Below, one piece after another: positions 41,658-54,070 of a stretch of DNA of 64,000 nucleotides. The DNA is taken from NCBI GenBank assembly GCA_013146195.2, contig CM028381.1, positions 58,906,744 through 58,970,743 on the forward strand, read 5' to 3'. A program made the translations under genes and the position numbers. Under the pieces are notes generated by a model. That model ran no database searches and was not told the DNA's origin. It saw nothing but the letters and a program-made list of their open reading frames with translations. Each line of letters opens with the position of its first letter. Position 1 is the first letter of the stretch. The stretch comes from Codonopsis lanceolata. Its lineage: Eukaryota > Streptophyta > Magnoliopsida > Asterales > Campanulaceae.

Positions 41658-43310
41658 TTAGACGTCCAAGGGTGTGGCTTGATGAAGACGACAGTGATTC
41701 AAATATACTTTCGTATCAAAATCCCCAGTTGTAGTCAGGCTGAACACTAACTGATCAGGCGAGTTTTCCCGAAGACATACGCATTTGATTGCATCATGGT
41801 GATGAGACGAGATTAAAGGAAGAAGCGTAGGCAACTGAGAGAGGGCATCCCAAACTGAAAGCTTAATGTCTATAGGCCGAGGTCCAATCAACCGATCACC
41901 CATCCAGTTATCGTTCCAAAAAGAGACTTCACCCCTACCCAGAACCCAACGGCTGAGCAAATTAACACTAGCAATATTTGAGTGAACAACGCGCCATACA
42001 TGAGTAAAGGCCACAGGAACAGAAAAATCCTCCATCGAACGGTATTTAGCGGCAATAAAACGAGCAAATAAACTCTTGCCTTGAAGCACACTCCAAGCAA
42101 GCTTGGCGTGAAAAGAATCCCGAATTTGCACCAAAGAGCGAAGACCAAAACCACCCTCCGAGATAGGTCGACATATGTTGGCCCAAGAAACCCAATGAAT
42201 TCTGTTGTCCCCCGAGTTCCCCCACAGAAAGTTAGCCATGGCTCGCTCAATACGGTTCATAACAGTCACAGGGATTTTGATAGCCGCAAGAGCATAAATG
42301 GGGATGCTGCAAAGGACTGATTTCAAGAGAATGATCTTTCCACCAAAGGACAGAAGCGTAGCTTTCCAACCCTCAATTCTTTTAAGAACCCGGTTTTCCA
42401 AATCCTCAAAGTAGCAATGTTTCACCCGACCCCGGAATAACGGGAGCCCCAGATATCTCATAGGAAACGCTTGGTAAGAATAGCCCGACCAACGAGCAAT
42501 ACGGTGAATCTTACCTCTAGAAAACCGACATGAAGTGTAGAAACCACTTTTAGATAGATTCACCATATGACCCGAACAACGCTCATAATGGATGAAGAGC
42601 TTACGAAGGTTCACAATGGTTTTCTTTCCAGCATTGCTGAATAAAATCATATCGTCTCCATAAAGGAGGTGGGAGATAATTAAATTACTATTACCGTGAG
42701 AGTAGGGAAGAAAACAGCCATTCTCAAAACCTTTCCTTAGAGCAACCGATAAAATTTCTTTAGCAAGAATAAAGAGAAGAGGGGAAAGAGGGTCCCCCTG
42801 GTGAACACCTCTAGTAGACTTGAAAAAACCAAAGTTAGAGCCATTAATTCGAATAAAATACCAAATGTTGTTGATCAGTCGCTCAATTAAACCACAAACC
42901 CCATCATTAAATCCAAAAGCACGAAGGGCACATAAGAGGAACGGCCATTCCCACTGATCATAAGCTTTTGACATATCAAACTTAAAAGCAATATTACCAC
43001 CGCGAACTTTGTGATCTATTATGCCAATCAGTTCATGAGCAAGAGCAATATTTTCATGAATAGCCCTACCTTTAACAAATCCAGATTGCTCCAACGAGAT
43101 AATATTTGGTAAGACGTCCGCCAACCTCATAGCCATAATTTTAGATATGATTTTACAACTAAAATTACACAGACTAATTGGACGTACATCCCCAAAGGAA
43201 GAAAGGGTCGTGACCTTCGGAACCAGAACCAAAGCTGTTGCCGATAGACCCCGAAGAAGGGCAGCACCTTGAAAGAAAGATTGAACTGCAGCAACCACAT
43301 CATTTTTCAC
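41658..43310 (-). pseudogene. LINE B reverse transcriptase (550 open codons)
   Basis: Open for 550 codons: LRGLSATALVLVPKVTTLSS, DVRPISLCNFSCKIISK, FKFDMSKAYDQWEWPF (first catalytic Asp), GVHQGDPLSPLLFILA, active site LLYGDDMILFSNAG, then MRYLGLPLFRGRVKHCYFED, LSFGGKIILLKSVL, LWGNSGDNRIHWVSWANICR and the region to zf-RVT. YGDD replaces the usual FADD/FVDD of plant L1 but keeps both Asp. The Met is internal; the true ORF2 start is missing. Downstream frames hold zf-RVT and RNase H after frameshifts. Confidence 0.85.
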
Positions 43311-43323
43311 TATAGACCAGCAA

Positions 43324-46300
43324 TGTAAGACCCCGATTCCTTAGGATTAACTTGGAATGGTTTTGGGTTGCATTTTGTGTAGCATTGCACACGCTTGAGA
43401 TCGGTTTTCAGTTTGGGCCGTGTATTCACGCATGCCAGATACAACCTATAGTTTAACAGCCACAATTTTGTGTAGACGACTCAGAATCGAGATCCCTTTG
43501 GTGCGTTAGAAACTAGACTTCAAGAGCTTTCTAACCATGCCTTATTTGTAATTTTCGGACTTATAGATCACCCTAGGCTCGTCTTTGAAGTTGACTGAAA
43601 TTATTGGATAGCATTTGGGCTTTGGTCACTTTTGGCCCATTAGGCTTTGAGCCCATTTACATCCCTTACTTGATATTCAACCATAATCCACCATTTGTGA
43701 GTTCGAAGTTTTGACTTCCAAACCCGATTTGTTATAGAATATTTATCAGTTTTTAATTTCCACTCCGCAGGGGTGTTGTACGTGTTGGAGGCTTACTTTG
43801 TACCCAAAAATTTTGGAGTAGTGTAACTGACTCCTTTGAGGTTTGTAATTTATTTAGGGGATGATTATACCCTTATTTAAATTTAGATATAATAATAAGA
43901 AATTATTATTTGACGTCTAGGGGCAAATAAATAATTAGCGGTTACGACCCCAAAGTGTTTTAGTATTTTAATTGACCCTACGTGGTTAATTCGTATGACA
44001 GTTAAAATATTAATTGAGGGAATAATATATTAGTCCCTACGTGTTAGAAATATTTTTGTGGTATTGTATTTCACTTTACGGAGTTAATTTGGAGTTGATT
44101 AATAATGAAGTCAACTGGGTAGTACAGACCGATTTCGGTACGCAGCTGAGTTGTTTTGATCAAGTAACCCTCAAAAGAGTTTTGTTTGGTTTGACTTTCT
44201 TAACTAGTTTGACCAGTCAAAGGTGGGTCTAATTAGTTAATGTTTAAGTTGGATTAATTAGTTGGTGTTAATTAGAACCAACTAATAATACTTGGTCGGC
44301 ACAAAAACAAAAAAAAGTGAGTCAACCTTAGCAAGCCACCTCCTCCTTATGTTATGACTCAACCAAATTTGCTACTTTTTACTGGAGACTTATCAAGGAA
44401 GGATAATTATTATTTCCTTCCCCTTCATTTTTTTCTTCTTGCCGTGCAATTGGGAGAGTGAGAAGGGTTCAAGGGAGAAATTAATTTCTCTCATCTTCTT
44501 CCTTGCCGTGTGTGAGAGAGGGAGCTTCCAAGAGAGAATTTTGATGGGTTTTACTCCTTTAAACTAGCAACCACAAATTTTTTCTCCTCTCGTCATTTCC
44601 TGCCAAGAGAGAGTCATGTCACCATGGAAGCTTGAAGGAATTGGGGCTTTTGTTATTTGAGCTAGAAATTGATGAAATCACTCCGGGCAAACTTCGAGTT
44701 CATGTTGTAGACCAAGAATATAGATTAATAACAGACTTTATTTGCTGGAATTATCTCCAAAGGTACGTGACTAAACCCCTACTTTCTCTTTCTAGCTCAA
44801 ATTGTTGATGGGGTGTTAGAGACTTGTTCCTCATGAATTGTTGAGTTATTACATGTCTTGATGATGGGTTTTAATTTGTAAAAATATGGGGTTTGGGGCT
44901 GTTGAACATGAGGTTGGATTTGTTGGGTTTATTGTGTTTATTGAAGTAATTAGGAATGAAAATTACTTGTTATTGGGTTTAGAAGATTCAAAAGGAAATA
45001 AATCTCGAAATTATATATTGCCCTAGAATTTGGAAAATTGTATTTTGACTCAATGGAGTTAATTAAAATTTTAAATTGTTGTTTTGAGCCCTAGGATAAA
45101 TTCCTTCGACTTTTTGGGTTCATCGGGTCTAAATTGGGAGATTTCGAGATTTGGTCGCGTGAGACCGGAATTGGTGAATTTGTGTATTGATTGGGTTTAT
45201 GACTCAAATTGAAATCCTTGGGTGATACTAGCATGAGAATATTGTTAGTTAACAAAATTAAGTTCTTTGAGAATTTGGGAAACAAAGAAAAAAGGAAACA
45301 GATTTTGAAATGGGTACAGTCCCTGTTTTGGGCATTTTTCCGAAAAATACTGTAGCCATTCCGTCCGTGATAATATTCTGATTCTTGGATATGTTATACC
45401 TATACATGTTAGGTAACTACCTGTAAAGTTTCATTAATTTTCGAGTTAAGGAAGTATTTTTCATGAGTCACGAAACATGGCTGCGACAGTGAGACTGTCA
45501 CAGTGAAAACAGATTTTTCCATGGGATTGGGGTGACCGTATTCTAAAGAATACAAGTCCAAATGGAGTACTTTAAAGTTCCAAATTATAGTTTCAAGAGT
45601 CTAGTTTCTGAATATATAAAATTCATTAAATTTGGAGTTGTGAGGAATTAATGGTTGAATTTACAAGTTGACTGGGCAGAATGTGTAACAGCAGGAAATC
45701 AGATTTTAGACTTGAACTTGAAGTGACCATGACTTATGAATACAAGTCTGAATTGAGTGTTTTAAAAGGCTAAGTTATAGTTTGAAAAGCCTAGTTTCGG
45801 AATATGTAAGATTCATGAAATTTAGAGTTATGATGAGTTATTGGTCAATTTTACAAAATGGCTGCGCAGAATGCGTTATTACTAAGTTGTAATTCCAATG
45901 GTGAGAATGAGTATCTTTCGGTGCATGAACATCGAGTAGAGAATGATTGATTTGGTTTGAAGAATGGATTACCATTCAGAGATATTGTAGAGCGTATCCT
46001 TAATTTCGACGTAGAGACTCTTTGGATGCTCTTAGAGCATAGTGGATTGTATCTAATGTACGATTCTATTCATGTGAATATGATGGGATGCGTTTATGAA
46101 TTAACATGAACTTTAATGAGTTAAGACCATAGAATGATTTATCATTCTAGAAATATTGTAGTGAATATAACATTATTAATTAACTACCTAGACTAACAAA
46201 GTAGTCTTGGTCAATATATGATGGGTTAATGGTTAAGTAAATAACTTAGCTTGGTTGTATACTAGAATATGAAATTCTATGATTGATTTAGATTATGACT

Positions 46301-47149
46301 AAACACGTAATTCCTATATTTGTTGAGATTTGTATCTTGTATGCGTTTGAGAATATGACTCATGAAGCATGTATTACCTTTGATTACTTGGTGATTTTAT
46401 TGGTGTTGACTTCCTGACTTGTATTTAAATTGTACTTCATTTACAAGTGGAACTGCGAACTTGAAAATAAACTTAGGCTACCAACTCGTACTTGACTTAG
46501 TGACTTGTGAACTAGGGTTCCTAAATGGAAGGAGAACCTAGCAATGCCTTAAATGAAAACGTAGAATGAGACCCTACGACTCCTAGAATCCATTGACTAG
46601 ATTACTAGTTTTTGGACCTTGACTTAGATAGAGTGGACAACTTGTCACTTGGGATTTTAAGACTCAAATGAGTTCCTGTTGTAGTTTTGTGATTATTGTA
46701 ACAATGTGCATAATCGTATGAATTTAGTAGATCATTATATCTACTTGAGAATTGACAAGTAAACATCTACTTGTGCATTGCATATAAGTCCAGCTAGCAT
46801 TACTTGAGTTTTTACGTTGATGGTGGGACGATGCATTGTCTTCACGAATTATGGGATTCGTGGTTGCAATGTATCGTCGCACCGAATTTGGTTCACACAC
46901 CCCTCCACTGCTAGCTACAGTGGGGAAGTAACCCCATTTGTCGTAACCAAAAGAGCGCATTGGCTAGTGCTATTTTCCTGAGTAGAGAGCTCGGACCCGA
47001 GAAGAGAGCTCGGTACTTTGATACCCGATAACGAGTATCACTGGCACGATATGATTAATATTTGTAATTGTAGGAGCAACACATCGACATTGATTCGGTA
47101 TTCTCTCTAAAACCGTTATGAGGCTGACTATGAGCACTTATGTGATAAC
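43324..47149 (+). mobile_element. Gypsy LTR of the TGTAAGACCCC family, 3' part cut by copia C
   Basis: Starts TGTAAGACCCCGATTCCTT at 43324 in the 5' side of LINE B (left flank AGCAA). Shares blocks with the G3 LTR (ATGTTATACCTA.ACATG, AAGTCCAAATGGAGTA, GAGTCTAGTTTC near 45390-45610) and, reversed, with the outer solo LTR (GAATTATGGGATTCGTGGTT and the ACACCCCTCCA..GTGGGGAAGTA block, 46840-46930). Two related 150-bp segments (45530-45680 and 45725-45870) form a diverged tandem pair. Donor-like AAAGGTACGT at 44760. Copia C interrupts it at 47150. No ORF of interest. Confidence 0.8.
45482..45502. repeat. Palindrome in gypsy LTR
   Basis: TGCGACAGT (45482-45490), GAG, ACTGTCACA (45494-45502): 9-bp arms with one wobble around a 3-base centre. 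Corresponds in place to the palindromes of related LTRs. Confidence 0.55.
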
Positions 47150-48385
47150 TGTTGATACTCATTGTATTTAGATTTATATCTGCTCATACATTACATTAGT
47201 TTTATACATCAGTGACTAACTGGGCTGCGTATCGATTAGCGTGGCAACTGTGTATAGAACTTTGCCTAGAATAGTTTGTTTTATAGGGCTTCACAGGTTT
47301 AGTGGAAGACCTCTTTAAAGCTTTACCGGAAGACCTGCTACAGCATACAAACAGCAGACCTTGTCCACACTTGGTCAATCATGACGTTTCCAGTCAAACA
47401 ATTATTAGTGGATCAATTTAAGTTTACGATTATCAGTTTGAATTTAAATTGATACATTCCCTTACATCTCGAGACCAAGCAGCGCTTTCAAAAGCAGAAG
47501 ACTTTCGCAGATCGAACAAGAAAGTAATGTCACCCCTCTCACGATCGACATCCGATTGCCGGTTTCTAGTCTCTGCAAAAGATCTCTGCACCCTTTCCCT
47601 GCTCGATATCTGTGAAGACGAAATCTTCAAGAGGGCTCCATGCATTTAATACATTAAACCTAATAGAGCTGTTAAGTCTTCGTCTTCTCCAACGGAACTC
47701 CAGAATGCTCCAGCTATAAATGCCGCCATTAAAGACTGAAGACATACACTTGATGAATTGCTCTGGAAATCTACAACAACTCTAAGTCTTTATACTCAGT
47801 GCATTCAAGAGATCCTAAACAGATCAAGAAGTTTTCGACAACAACAAGAAGCTCTGCATCGACATTTATTACTTTACTTCTTGTTGTTTTCATTCAAAGT
47901 TATTCTTCTGCACGAATAAAATATCTTGTTTACACAGATATTTAATTCCTTAACCCCCAAACAAAAGTCAAGATTTTGTACACGATCCATTGGGAATATT
48001 CTTTGTAATAGATCTAGTGGAAAACATAGTGCACTTTTAAATCCAAGGTTGACTGCCTTGGTGGTGGACGTAGCACTCTTTATAGTGTGAACCATCCCAA
48101 AATACTTGTGTTATTACTTTACTGTTTGTTTACTTATTGAACTTTTTATTACTTCCTTTATCTTTATCCTTAACAGCAAACTTAAGTAACCAGTTAAAGT
48201 CTACTGGTAGTCCTCATCGACAGACTTGAACCAGTTTCTTTGCAAGACTTCCGCTACTTCTATCTTCCTAATAGATTGTAAGTGTTTGTCAAAAGAACTT
48301 ACTTAAAAAGTTTTTAAGTGTATAATAAGCTATTCAACCTCCCCTCCCCCCTTCTAGCTTATTATTGTGCCCTTTGGGACTCACA
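47150..48385 (+). repeat. Copia C 5' LTR
   Basis: 1236 bp, TGTTGATACTC to TGGGACTCACA. TATAAATG at 47715-47722. CGGAAGACCTG and related motifs conserved with the other copies. Confidence 0.85.
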
Positions 48386-48387
48386 AT

Positions 48388-48399
48388 TGGTATCAGAGC
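48388..48399 (+). promoter_or_regulatory. Copia C primer binding site, initiator tRNA-Met
   Basis: TGGTATCAGAGC two bases after the LTR end. Confidence 0.9.
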
Positions 48400-48454
48400 T
48401 TAACTATTTGAAAACTAGTTTTTCTGAGATTAAACTCTTGAGAGATTCGATCCA

Positions 48455-50530
48455 ATGGTACAAACACACTACATGCTGCATACATCAAATGCGAACCACG
48501 TCCCAATATTGGACGAAGGCCATCTCGATGTTTGGAAGGATAAGGTAATGCGCCTTTTGAACTCTATTGACAACAGGTTATGGAAGTGCGTACTTACAGG
48601 ACAACATGTACCAATGAAGGCCAACCTTCTAGCCTCTGTTGCTGGGAATCCTGCCGAAGTACCCAAAGAAGAATCCGAGTGGACAGAAGACGACAGAAAA
48701 CTAGTAGAGATAGACATCAAAGCTATCAACATTATTACTAGCTCTCTAGACACTAGCACGTACCAGCAAGTGATCCGATGTATTACTGCAAAGGAGATGT
48801 GGGAAGCTCTTGTGGAATACTTGGAAGGAGACCAAGACACAAGAGATAACAGAAAATACACATACATCCAGCAGTTTGACTCTTTTAAAAAGGATCCAAA
48901 GGAAACCTTGAGACAAGCATACGATCGCTTCAGTGAGGTAATTAATAGCTGTTTTTCTCTTGGTAAAACCTATGACAAAAAGGAAATGAATATAAGATTT
49001 CTAGGCTCTCTAGGTAGCTTATGGCATGTTAAGACCACTGCCATGAAAGAATCCAAAAACTTAAACGAAATGACTCTCCGTAGTCTTTACGCAAGTTTGA
49101 AGGTTTATGAGCGCGGAGTAAATCAAGCTCTAGAGCAGGACAAACAGTTCAGAACTGTGTCCTTGTCAGTCATGGTCCAAGAAGAAACCACTGTTGAAAA
49201 CAAACCTTCCACTTCCTCCAGTGAAAATGATTTTTTCTCTCAGATGAACAATTTGCTATGTTTGTAAAACGTTTTCAAAAATTTGCAAAATATGGAAGGA
49301 AGGACACACACCAGTAGCCTTTTAGAAAGACTGGTGAAAGCTCATCTAAAGAAGAGCTTGTGTGTTACAATTGTAAAAAACCTGGTCACTTTGCCTCCAA
49401 ATGTCCAAAGCCAAAATTTGAAGCATACCGAAGGCCTACTTATAAAAAATTTCAAAAGCAAAAGGGTATGTTGGCTGAAGACATAAAAGATAAATAGGTT
49501 GGTACATGGTTTGGATTCATATGATTGTGAGCAAGCTAACATATGCTCTGTGAGCAAGCTAACTTTAGAAGAGCCTATCTTCCTTTAGAGTAGATTCAAA
49601 CTCTGAGAAACAATAGAGTCAACAAGAAAGATTCAAACTCTCAATAGCTGTCAACAAGAAAGCATCAAGCTCAAAGGAGAAAAAAAATTCATTTGTGACA
49701 AAATCGAATGTCTCACTGAGCACATCAAAGGACTTGACCTGGAGAAAATTGCCTTGCAAAAGACAATTGACTCCTGGAATAGCTCCAAGGATACATTCGA
49801 AGAAATCCTTTCAAGCCAAAAATCATGTAAAGATAAATCTGGCATAGGATATTTCGATGAGCCCAGTATGACATTCCCATCTGTCACAGAGAAAGGTGAA
49901 TCCTCTGAGACTGCTAATGATATCTCTTTCTCTAAATAGACGTTCGGAAACAAGGGGAAACAAGGCCTTGGTTATTCAAGTGTTCCTTATGTTTACCCCA
50001 AAGCTCAGAAAGGGAAAGCCAAGATCACTGCTTCAGATGAGAAACCTGAGAAAGTAACGATAGAGAAACTAAAGTCTTCCGGCAACAACTCTGCTAAGGC
50101 AAAGTCTGCTGGCGGTAGACCTACTAAATCTCTACCGGTGACTATCAAGTTTGTCTATGAAACATGCAAGGCACCTGTACCTGTTGAAAGTAAACTTAAA
50201 GGTATTCTACCGAATCCTCCTAAAAAGGTTATCAACAGACCAGCCAAAACCAATTCTGGTGGTAACATACCTAGGAAGATCCAAAAGAAACCAATTAAGT
50301 CTGCCGTCAACAAGCAAGCTGAACCAAGGACGACTGTTAAGAAAAAGGATAATCACAATCACTCTTTAGCTAAAGCCAATGACGACAGTTCTCTATGGAA
50401 CTTCCATTTATGTCATTCTTGCAAATGCCTAGGCCATTTGGCCCCAGAATGCCTGCTAAGGTTCACTCCAAAATCTGAGAAACTTAGTTCTCTCAAGGTT
50501 AGGCAGGTATGGGTTCCAAAAGGTTGTTAA
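48455..50530 (+). pseudogene. gag: Copia C gag
   Basis: MVQTHYMLHTSNANHVPILD start at 48455, with the UBN2 capsid region open for about 250 codons (EMWEALVEYLEGDQDTRDNR, KKDPKETLRQAYDRFSEVIN, SLYASLKVYERGVNQALEQD). A frameshift near 49230 moves to VKRFQKFAKYGRK; the first knuckle CYNCKKPGHFASKC is in the next frame near 49361-49402. A deletion-like stretch at 49500-49660 disturbs the acidic and coiled-coil parts. Open again 50138-50530 with the second knuckle CHSCKCLGHLAPEC and VWVPKGC before the gag end. Confidence 0.85.
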
Positions 50531-50594
50531 TCCTTAGGACCCAAAAGAAAATAAAGGGGACCTTGTTTCTTTAAATCTTTTTCAGGCATGCTTC

Positions 50595-51176
50595 ATGGCT
50601 ATAGAATCAGAAGATAAGGACATCTGGTACCTGGACAGTGGCTGCTCAAGACGCATGACAGGAAACAGAAGTCTACTCTCAGATATAGCTGAAGCCAAAG
50701 GCCCCACAGTTATTTTCGGAGACAATGCAAGAGGGAAAACAATTGGGTATGGCTCAATCACTAGAGGAAGCCTCTCCATCAACAAAGTTTCTCTAGTGAG
50801 CGGCTTAAAGCACAATCTACTGAGCATATCCCAATTATGCGACAAAGGATTAATCTGCCAATTCAACTCCAACCAGTGCCTCATCAAAGATCGTGAATCT
50901 TGCTCTACAATGCTGACCGGCAATAGACAAGGAAACGTCTATGTCGTGGACTTAAATCTTCTAGGGAGATTCTCCAGCCTTTGCCTAGTCGCTAATAACG
51001 TTCGTGACAACAGTTGGCTATGGCACAAGCGTCTCAGTCACCTCAACTTCAACCACCTCTCCAAGCTCTCCAAAGATGGGCTTGTCAAAGGTCTACCTAC
51101 GGTGTCTGCCAACCATGACAGAAGTTGTAAAGCTTGCTAATTAGGAAAACTTTCCAAGTCTTCCTTCAAAAGAAAG
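50595..51176 (+). pseudogene. pol: Copia C protease and GAG-pre-integrase
   Basis: MAIESEDKDIWYLDSGCSRR (catalytic DSG), GPTVIFGDNARGKTIGYGSI (flap), VSLVSGLKHNLLSISQLCDK, GNVYVVDLNLLGRF and the zinc site HKRLSHLNFNHL..CKAC, all in one frame to a TAA at 51138-51140 (CKAC-stop where copies A and B have CKACQLGKL, so CAA became TAA). The protease appears intact, and this is the only copia copy where it is. Confidence 0.85.
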
Positions 51177-51182
51177 TTTGTC

Positions 51183-51900
51183 ATGTCAACAAACATACCT
51201 CTTCAACTTCTGTATATGGATCTCTTCGGACCAATCACTACAGTCAGTATTTCAGGAGAGAAGTACACACTTGTGGTAGTTGACGACTACTCTAGGTTCA
51301 CTTGGATCGAAACAATGACTTCGAAAGATGAGACATATGATCTAGTCACCGCTCTTTTCAGAAGACTTCAAACCCAAAAGCTTGAAGACATTAGTGACAT
51401 AAGATCAGACAATGGCACCGAATTCAAGAACAACGGTGTAGAAAGATATTGTGATGACCACGGGATCGGCCACAACTTCTCTGCTGCTGGAACTCCTCAA
51501 CAAAATGGTGTAGCCGCTGAGCGAAAGAACACGATTGAAGCAAGAAGAACTATGGCCGCGTACAAAACTTCCAAAGTACTTCGGCGTGTCAACTCGCATG
51601 TTTCACCTAGAACAGATCCCTGGGAAACAAGTTTCATAACAAAACTTCATATGAAATATGGAGAGGAAGAGCCTCAAACATAGGATTTTTTAAAATCTTC
51701 GGCTGTAAATGTTTTATTCTTCATAATGGAAAAGAATATAGAGGAAAATTTGATGCAAAATCAGACGAAGGAATTTTTCTGGGGTATTCCAAACATTCAA
51801 AAGCATTTCGCATTTTCAGTAAAACCCATTTGAAAATTTTAGAATCTGTGCATGTTTCTTTTGATGAATATGACTTGTTAGAGCCTAGAAAGGCTCCGAA
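51183..51900 (+). pseudogene. pol: Copia C integrase
   Basis: LLYMDLFGPITT (first Asp), YTLVVVDDYSRFTWIETMTS, DIRSDNGTEFKNNGV (second Asp), AAGTPQQNGVAAERKNTIEA (third, Glu; one extra Ala codon relative to NGVAERKN), then a frame-shifted C-terminal part (WGEEEPQT; KCFILHNGKEYRGKFDAK-type sequence in another frame at 51700-51770). D,D-35-E residues are all present. Confidence 0.8.
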
Positions 51901-53130
51901 TGTTGCTAATGATTCTGATAATGATGAGACAAGTACAAATACAACATCTACTTCCACTCCTCTTCATAATCCTGTAGCTACAGACGCTTCCAGTTCCGCT
52001 AACCATTCACCGGCAGACTTCAACTCTGCCGATACCAGTTCCAACTCTTCTGTTGACCCAGAACCTATCTCTTCTGTTTTACCCCAAACACCTTTGCAGA
52101 TCACTCATTCTTCTTGTTCACCTGAAAATGAAGGTTTCGAAGATCCTATCTCTTCTGAACCAGATTTTGGTGACTCTCCTTCACAACCTACTCCAGAATT
52201 CTTAAGGGAAGAACCCACCAGAAGTGATCTTCCTCCAACCATTATTGAAACAAGAGATCATCCTATTTCTCAAATCATCGGTGATCTCAACTCAGGAGCT
52301 CGTACGAGGAATAGAGTTCGAAATGAGACTATGTTTGCATTTGCATTCGTATCTGAAATCGAGCCAAAGAAGATTGATGAAGCTATTGTAGATCATAACT
52401 GGATTGAAGCTATGCAAGAAGAGCTGAACCAGTTTGAAAGATGCAAAGTGTGGAGCTTAGTTCAAAGACCGTCTGACCATCCAGTTATCGGCACTAAATA
52501 GGTTTACAGGAACAAAAGAGATGAAGATGGGAACGTCACCAGAAACAAAGCTAGATTGGTTGCTCAAGGCTACCGACAGGAAGAAGGGATTGACTTCGAT
52601 GAAACATTTTCTCCTGTTGCTAGATTAGAAGCAATCAGACTCTTTCTAGCCTATGCATCGTTCATGGACTTCAAAGTATATCAGATGGATGTGAAGAGTG
52701 CCTTTCTGAATGGTGATCTTCAAGAAACGGTATACGTTGAACAACCTCGGTTTTGTCATTCAAGACAAAGCGGATCATGTCTATCGACTCAGAAAGCACT
52801 CATGGCCTAAAGCAAGCTCGAGGCTTGGTATGAAACTCTATCCAGTTCCTAATAGAACAAGGATTCGTGAGAGGAAGAATAGACACAACTCTTCATCCTC
52901 AAGCACAAAGGTCATTCTCTTACGTACAAATCTATGTGGGCGACATCATCTTTGGATCAACTAACCAAAGCATGGAAGAGATTCGAGAAGCTGATGCAAA
53001 GCAAGTTTGAGATGAGTATGATGGGAGAACTTACCTACTTTCTAGGATTATCAGATTCAACAGACTTCCAACGGAATCTTCATCAGCCAAACCAAATATG
53101 CAAAGGAACTCATCAAGAAATTTGGTCTTG
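51830..53130 (+). pseudogene. pol: Copia C linker and reverse transcriptase
   Basis: HVSFDEYDLLEPRKAPNVAN, a Ser/Thr/Pro-rich linker (52000-52200), ARTRNRVRNETMFAFAF, EAIVDHNWIEAMQEELNQFE and VIGTK followed by TAG (52499-52501) where copia RT has Trp (TGG). RT continues KARLVAQGYRQEEGIDFDET, FSPVARLEAIRLFLAYASFM and VYQMDVKSAFLNGDLQETVY (first Asp). After a frameshift near 52755 the active site reads QIYVGDIIFGST (52933-52944), YVGD for YVDD: the first of the paired catalytic Asp is Gly. Confidence 0.85.
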
Positions 53131-53134
53131 ATTC

Positions 53135-53870
53135 GTGAAGGATTTGAGACTCCAATGTCTACCGCGCCATCTTGATAAAGATGAAAAGGGAAAGCAAAGA
53201 GAACATGACCAAATGCAGAGGAATCATAGGTTCACTTCTTTACCTTCTTTAGTGACGACATTATGTTTCTTTGTTTGTGTTTGTGCAAGATTTCGAGGCG
53301 GATCAAAGGAATCACATTTGCTGGCGCCAAGCGTATCATCGGATATGTTTCAACAACAACAAATCTAGGCATCACGGTATTCAAAGCGCAACAACTTCGA
53401 TCTAGTTGGATACTCGGATCGAGACTATGCGACTTGCAAAATGAGTAGAAAAAGCACCGGTGGGACTTGTCAATTTCTTGGAAATAGACTTGTCTCATGG
53501 TCATGAAAACAAGGATCGGTTGCAAACTCCACCGGAGGCGAGAATATATTCTTTGCCCGGTATTGCTCTCGGCTATTATGGATGAAGCAACAACTAGTGG
53601 ACTTCAACATCAAGGCGCAAATTGTCCAATTATGTGTGACAACACATCGGCAATTCAATCTCAAGAATCGATGATGCACTCGAAGACAAAGCACATTGAT
53701 ATCCGTTATCACTTCCTCGAAGATCATGTGGAGAAAGGTAACATCGATGCGGAATACGTTCCAAGCGAACATCAATTGGGTGACATACTCACAAAGCCAC
53801 TGGATGCCACGGTTTGCTTATTTAAGGAGAAATCTTGGTATGATTGATCCTCTTGCTTAATTTCAATATC
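53135..53870 (+). pseudogene. pol: Copia C RNase H
   Basis: Segments in changing frames: GITFAGAKRIIGYVSTTTNL, a GYSDADYAGC-type motif damaged at 53407-53440 (GATACTCGGATCGAGACTATG), STGG..EN where STAEAEY is usual, LLSAIMDEATTSG and CDNTSAIQ...HSKTKHIDIRYHFLEDHV, then VPSEHQLGDILTKPLDA. The order is that of copia RNase H; the acidic residues at the damaged sites are lost by indels that remove A from CAG. Confidence 0.8.
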
Positions 53871-54070
53871 TTATAATTTTCTTTCATACATTGGTAGACT
53901 TAGTTTTATACTTCTGGGAAGGCGTCATTTTCCCTTTAGCGGAAGACTTAAAGGTTAGTATCTCTACTTAGTCTATTTTAGCTAAAGGTTTTCTAAAACA
54001 AAAGGGGTTAAGCGTAAAATCTTTTTACTTAGAAAATATCTTAAGTTCCAGCTTTGCGCTAAAATTTTTC

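Larger units (their letters stand above)
40471..43323 (-). mobile_element. LINE B: plant L1-type LINE with C-terminal RNase H, 5' truncated
   Basis: Minus strand: RT 43310-41658, zf-RVT 41605-41315, RNase H 41126-40626 and a short 3' end with AAGAAAAAAC at 40471. Endonuclease and ORF1 are absent because the gypsy LTR at 43324 cuts its 5' side. It lies within the 5' LTR of G2. Confidence 0.85.
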
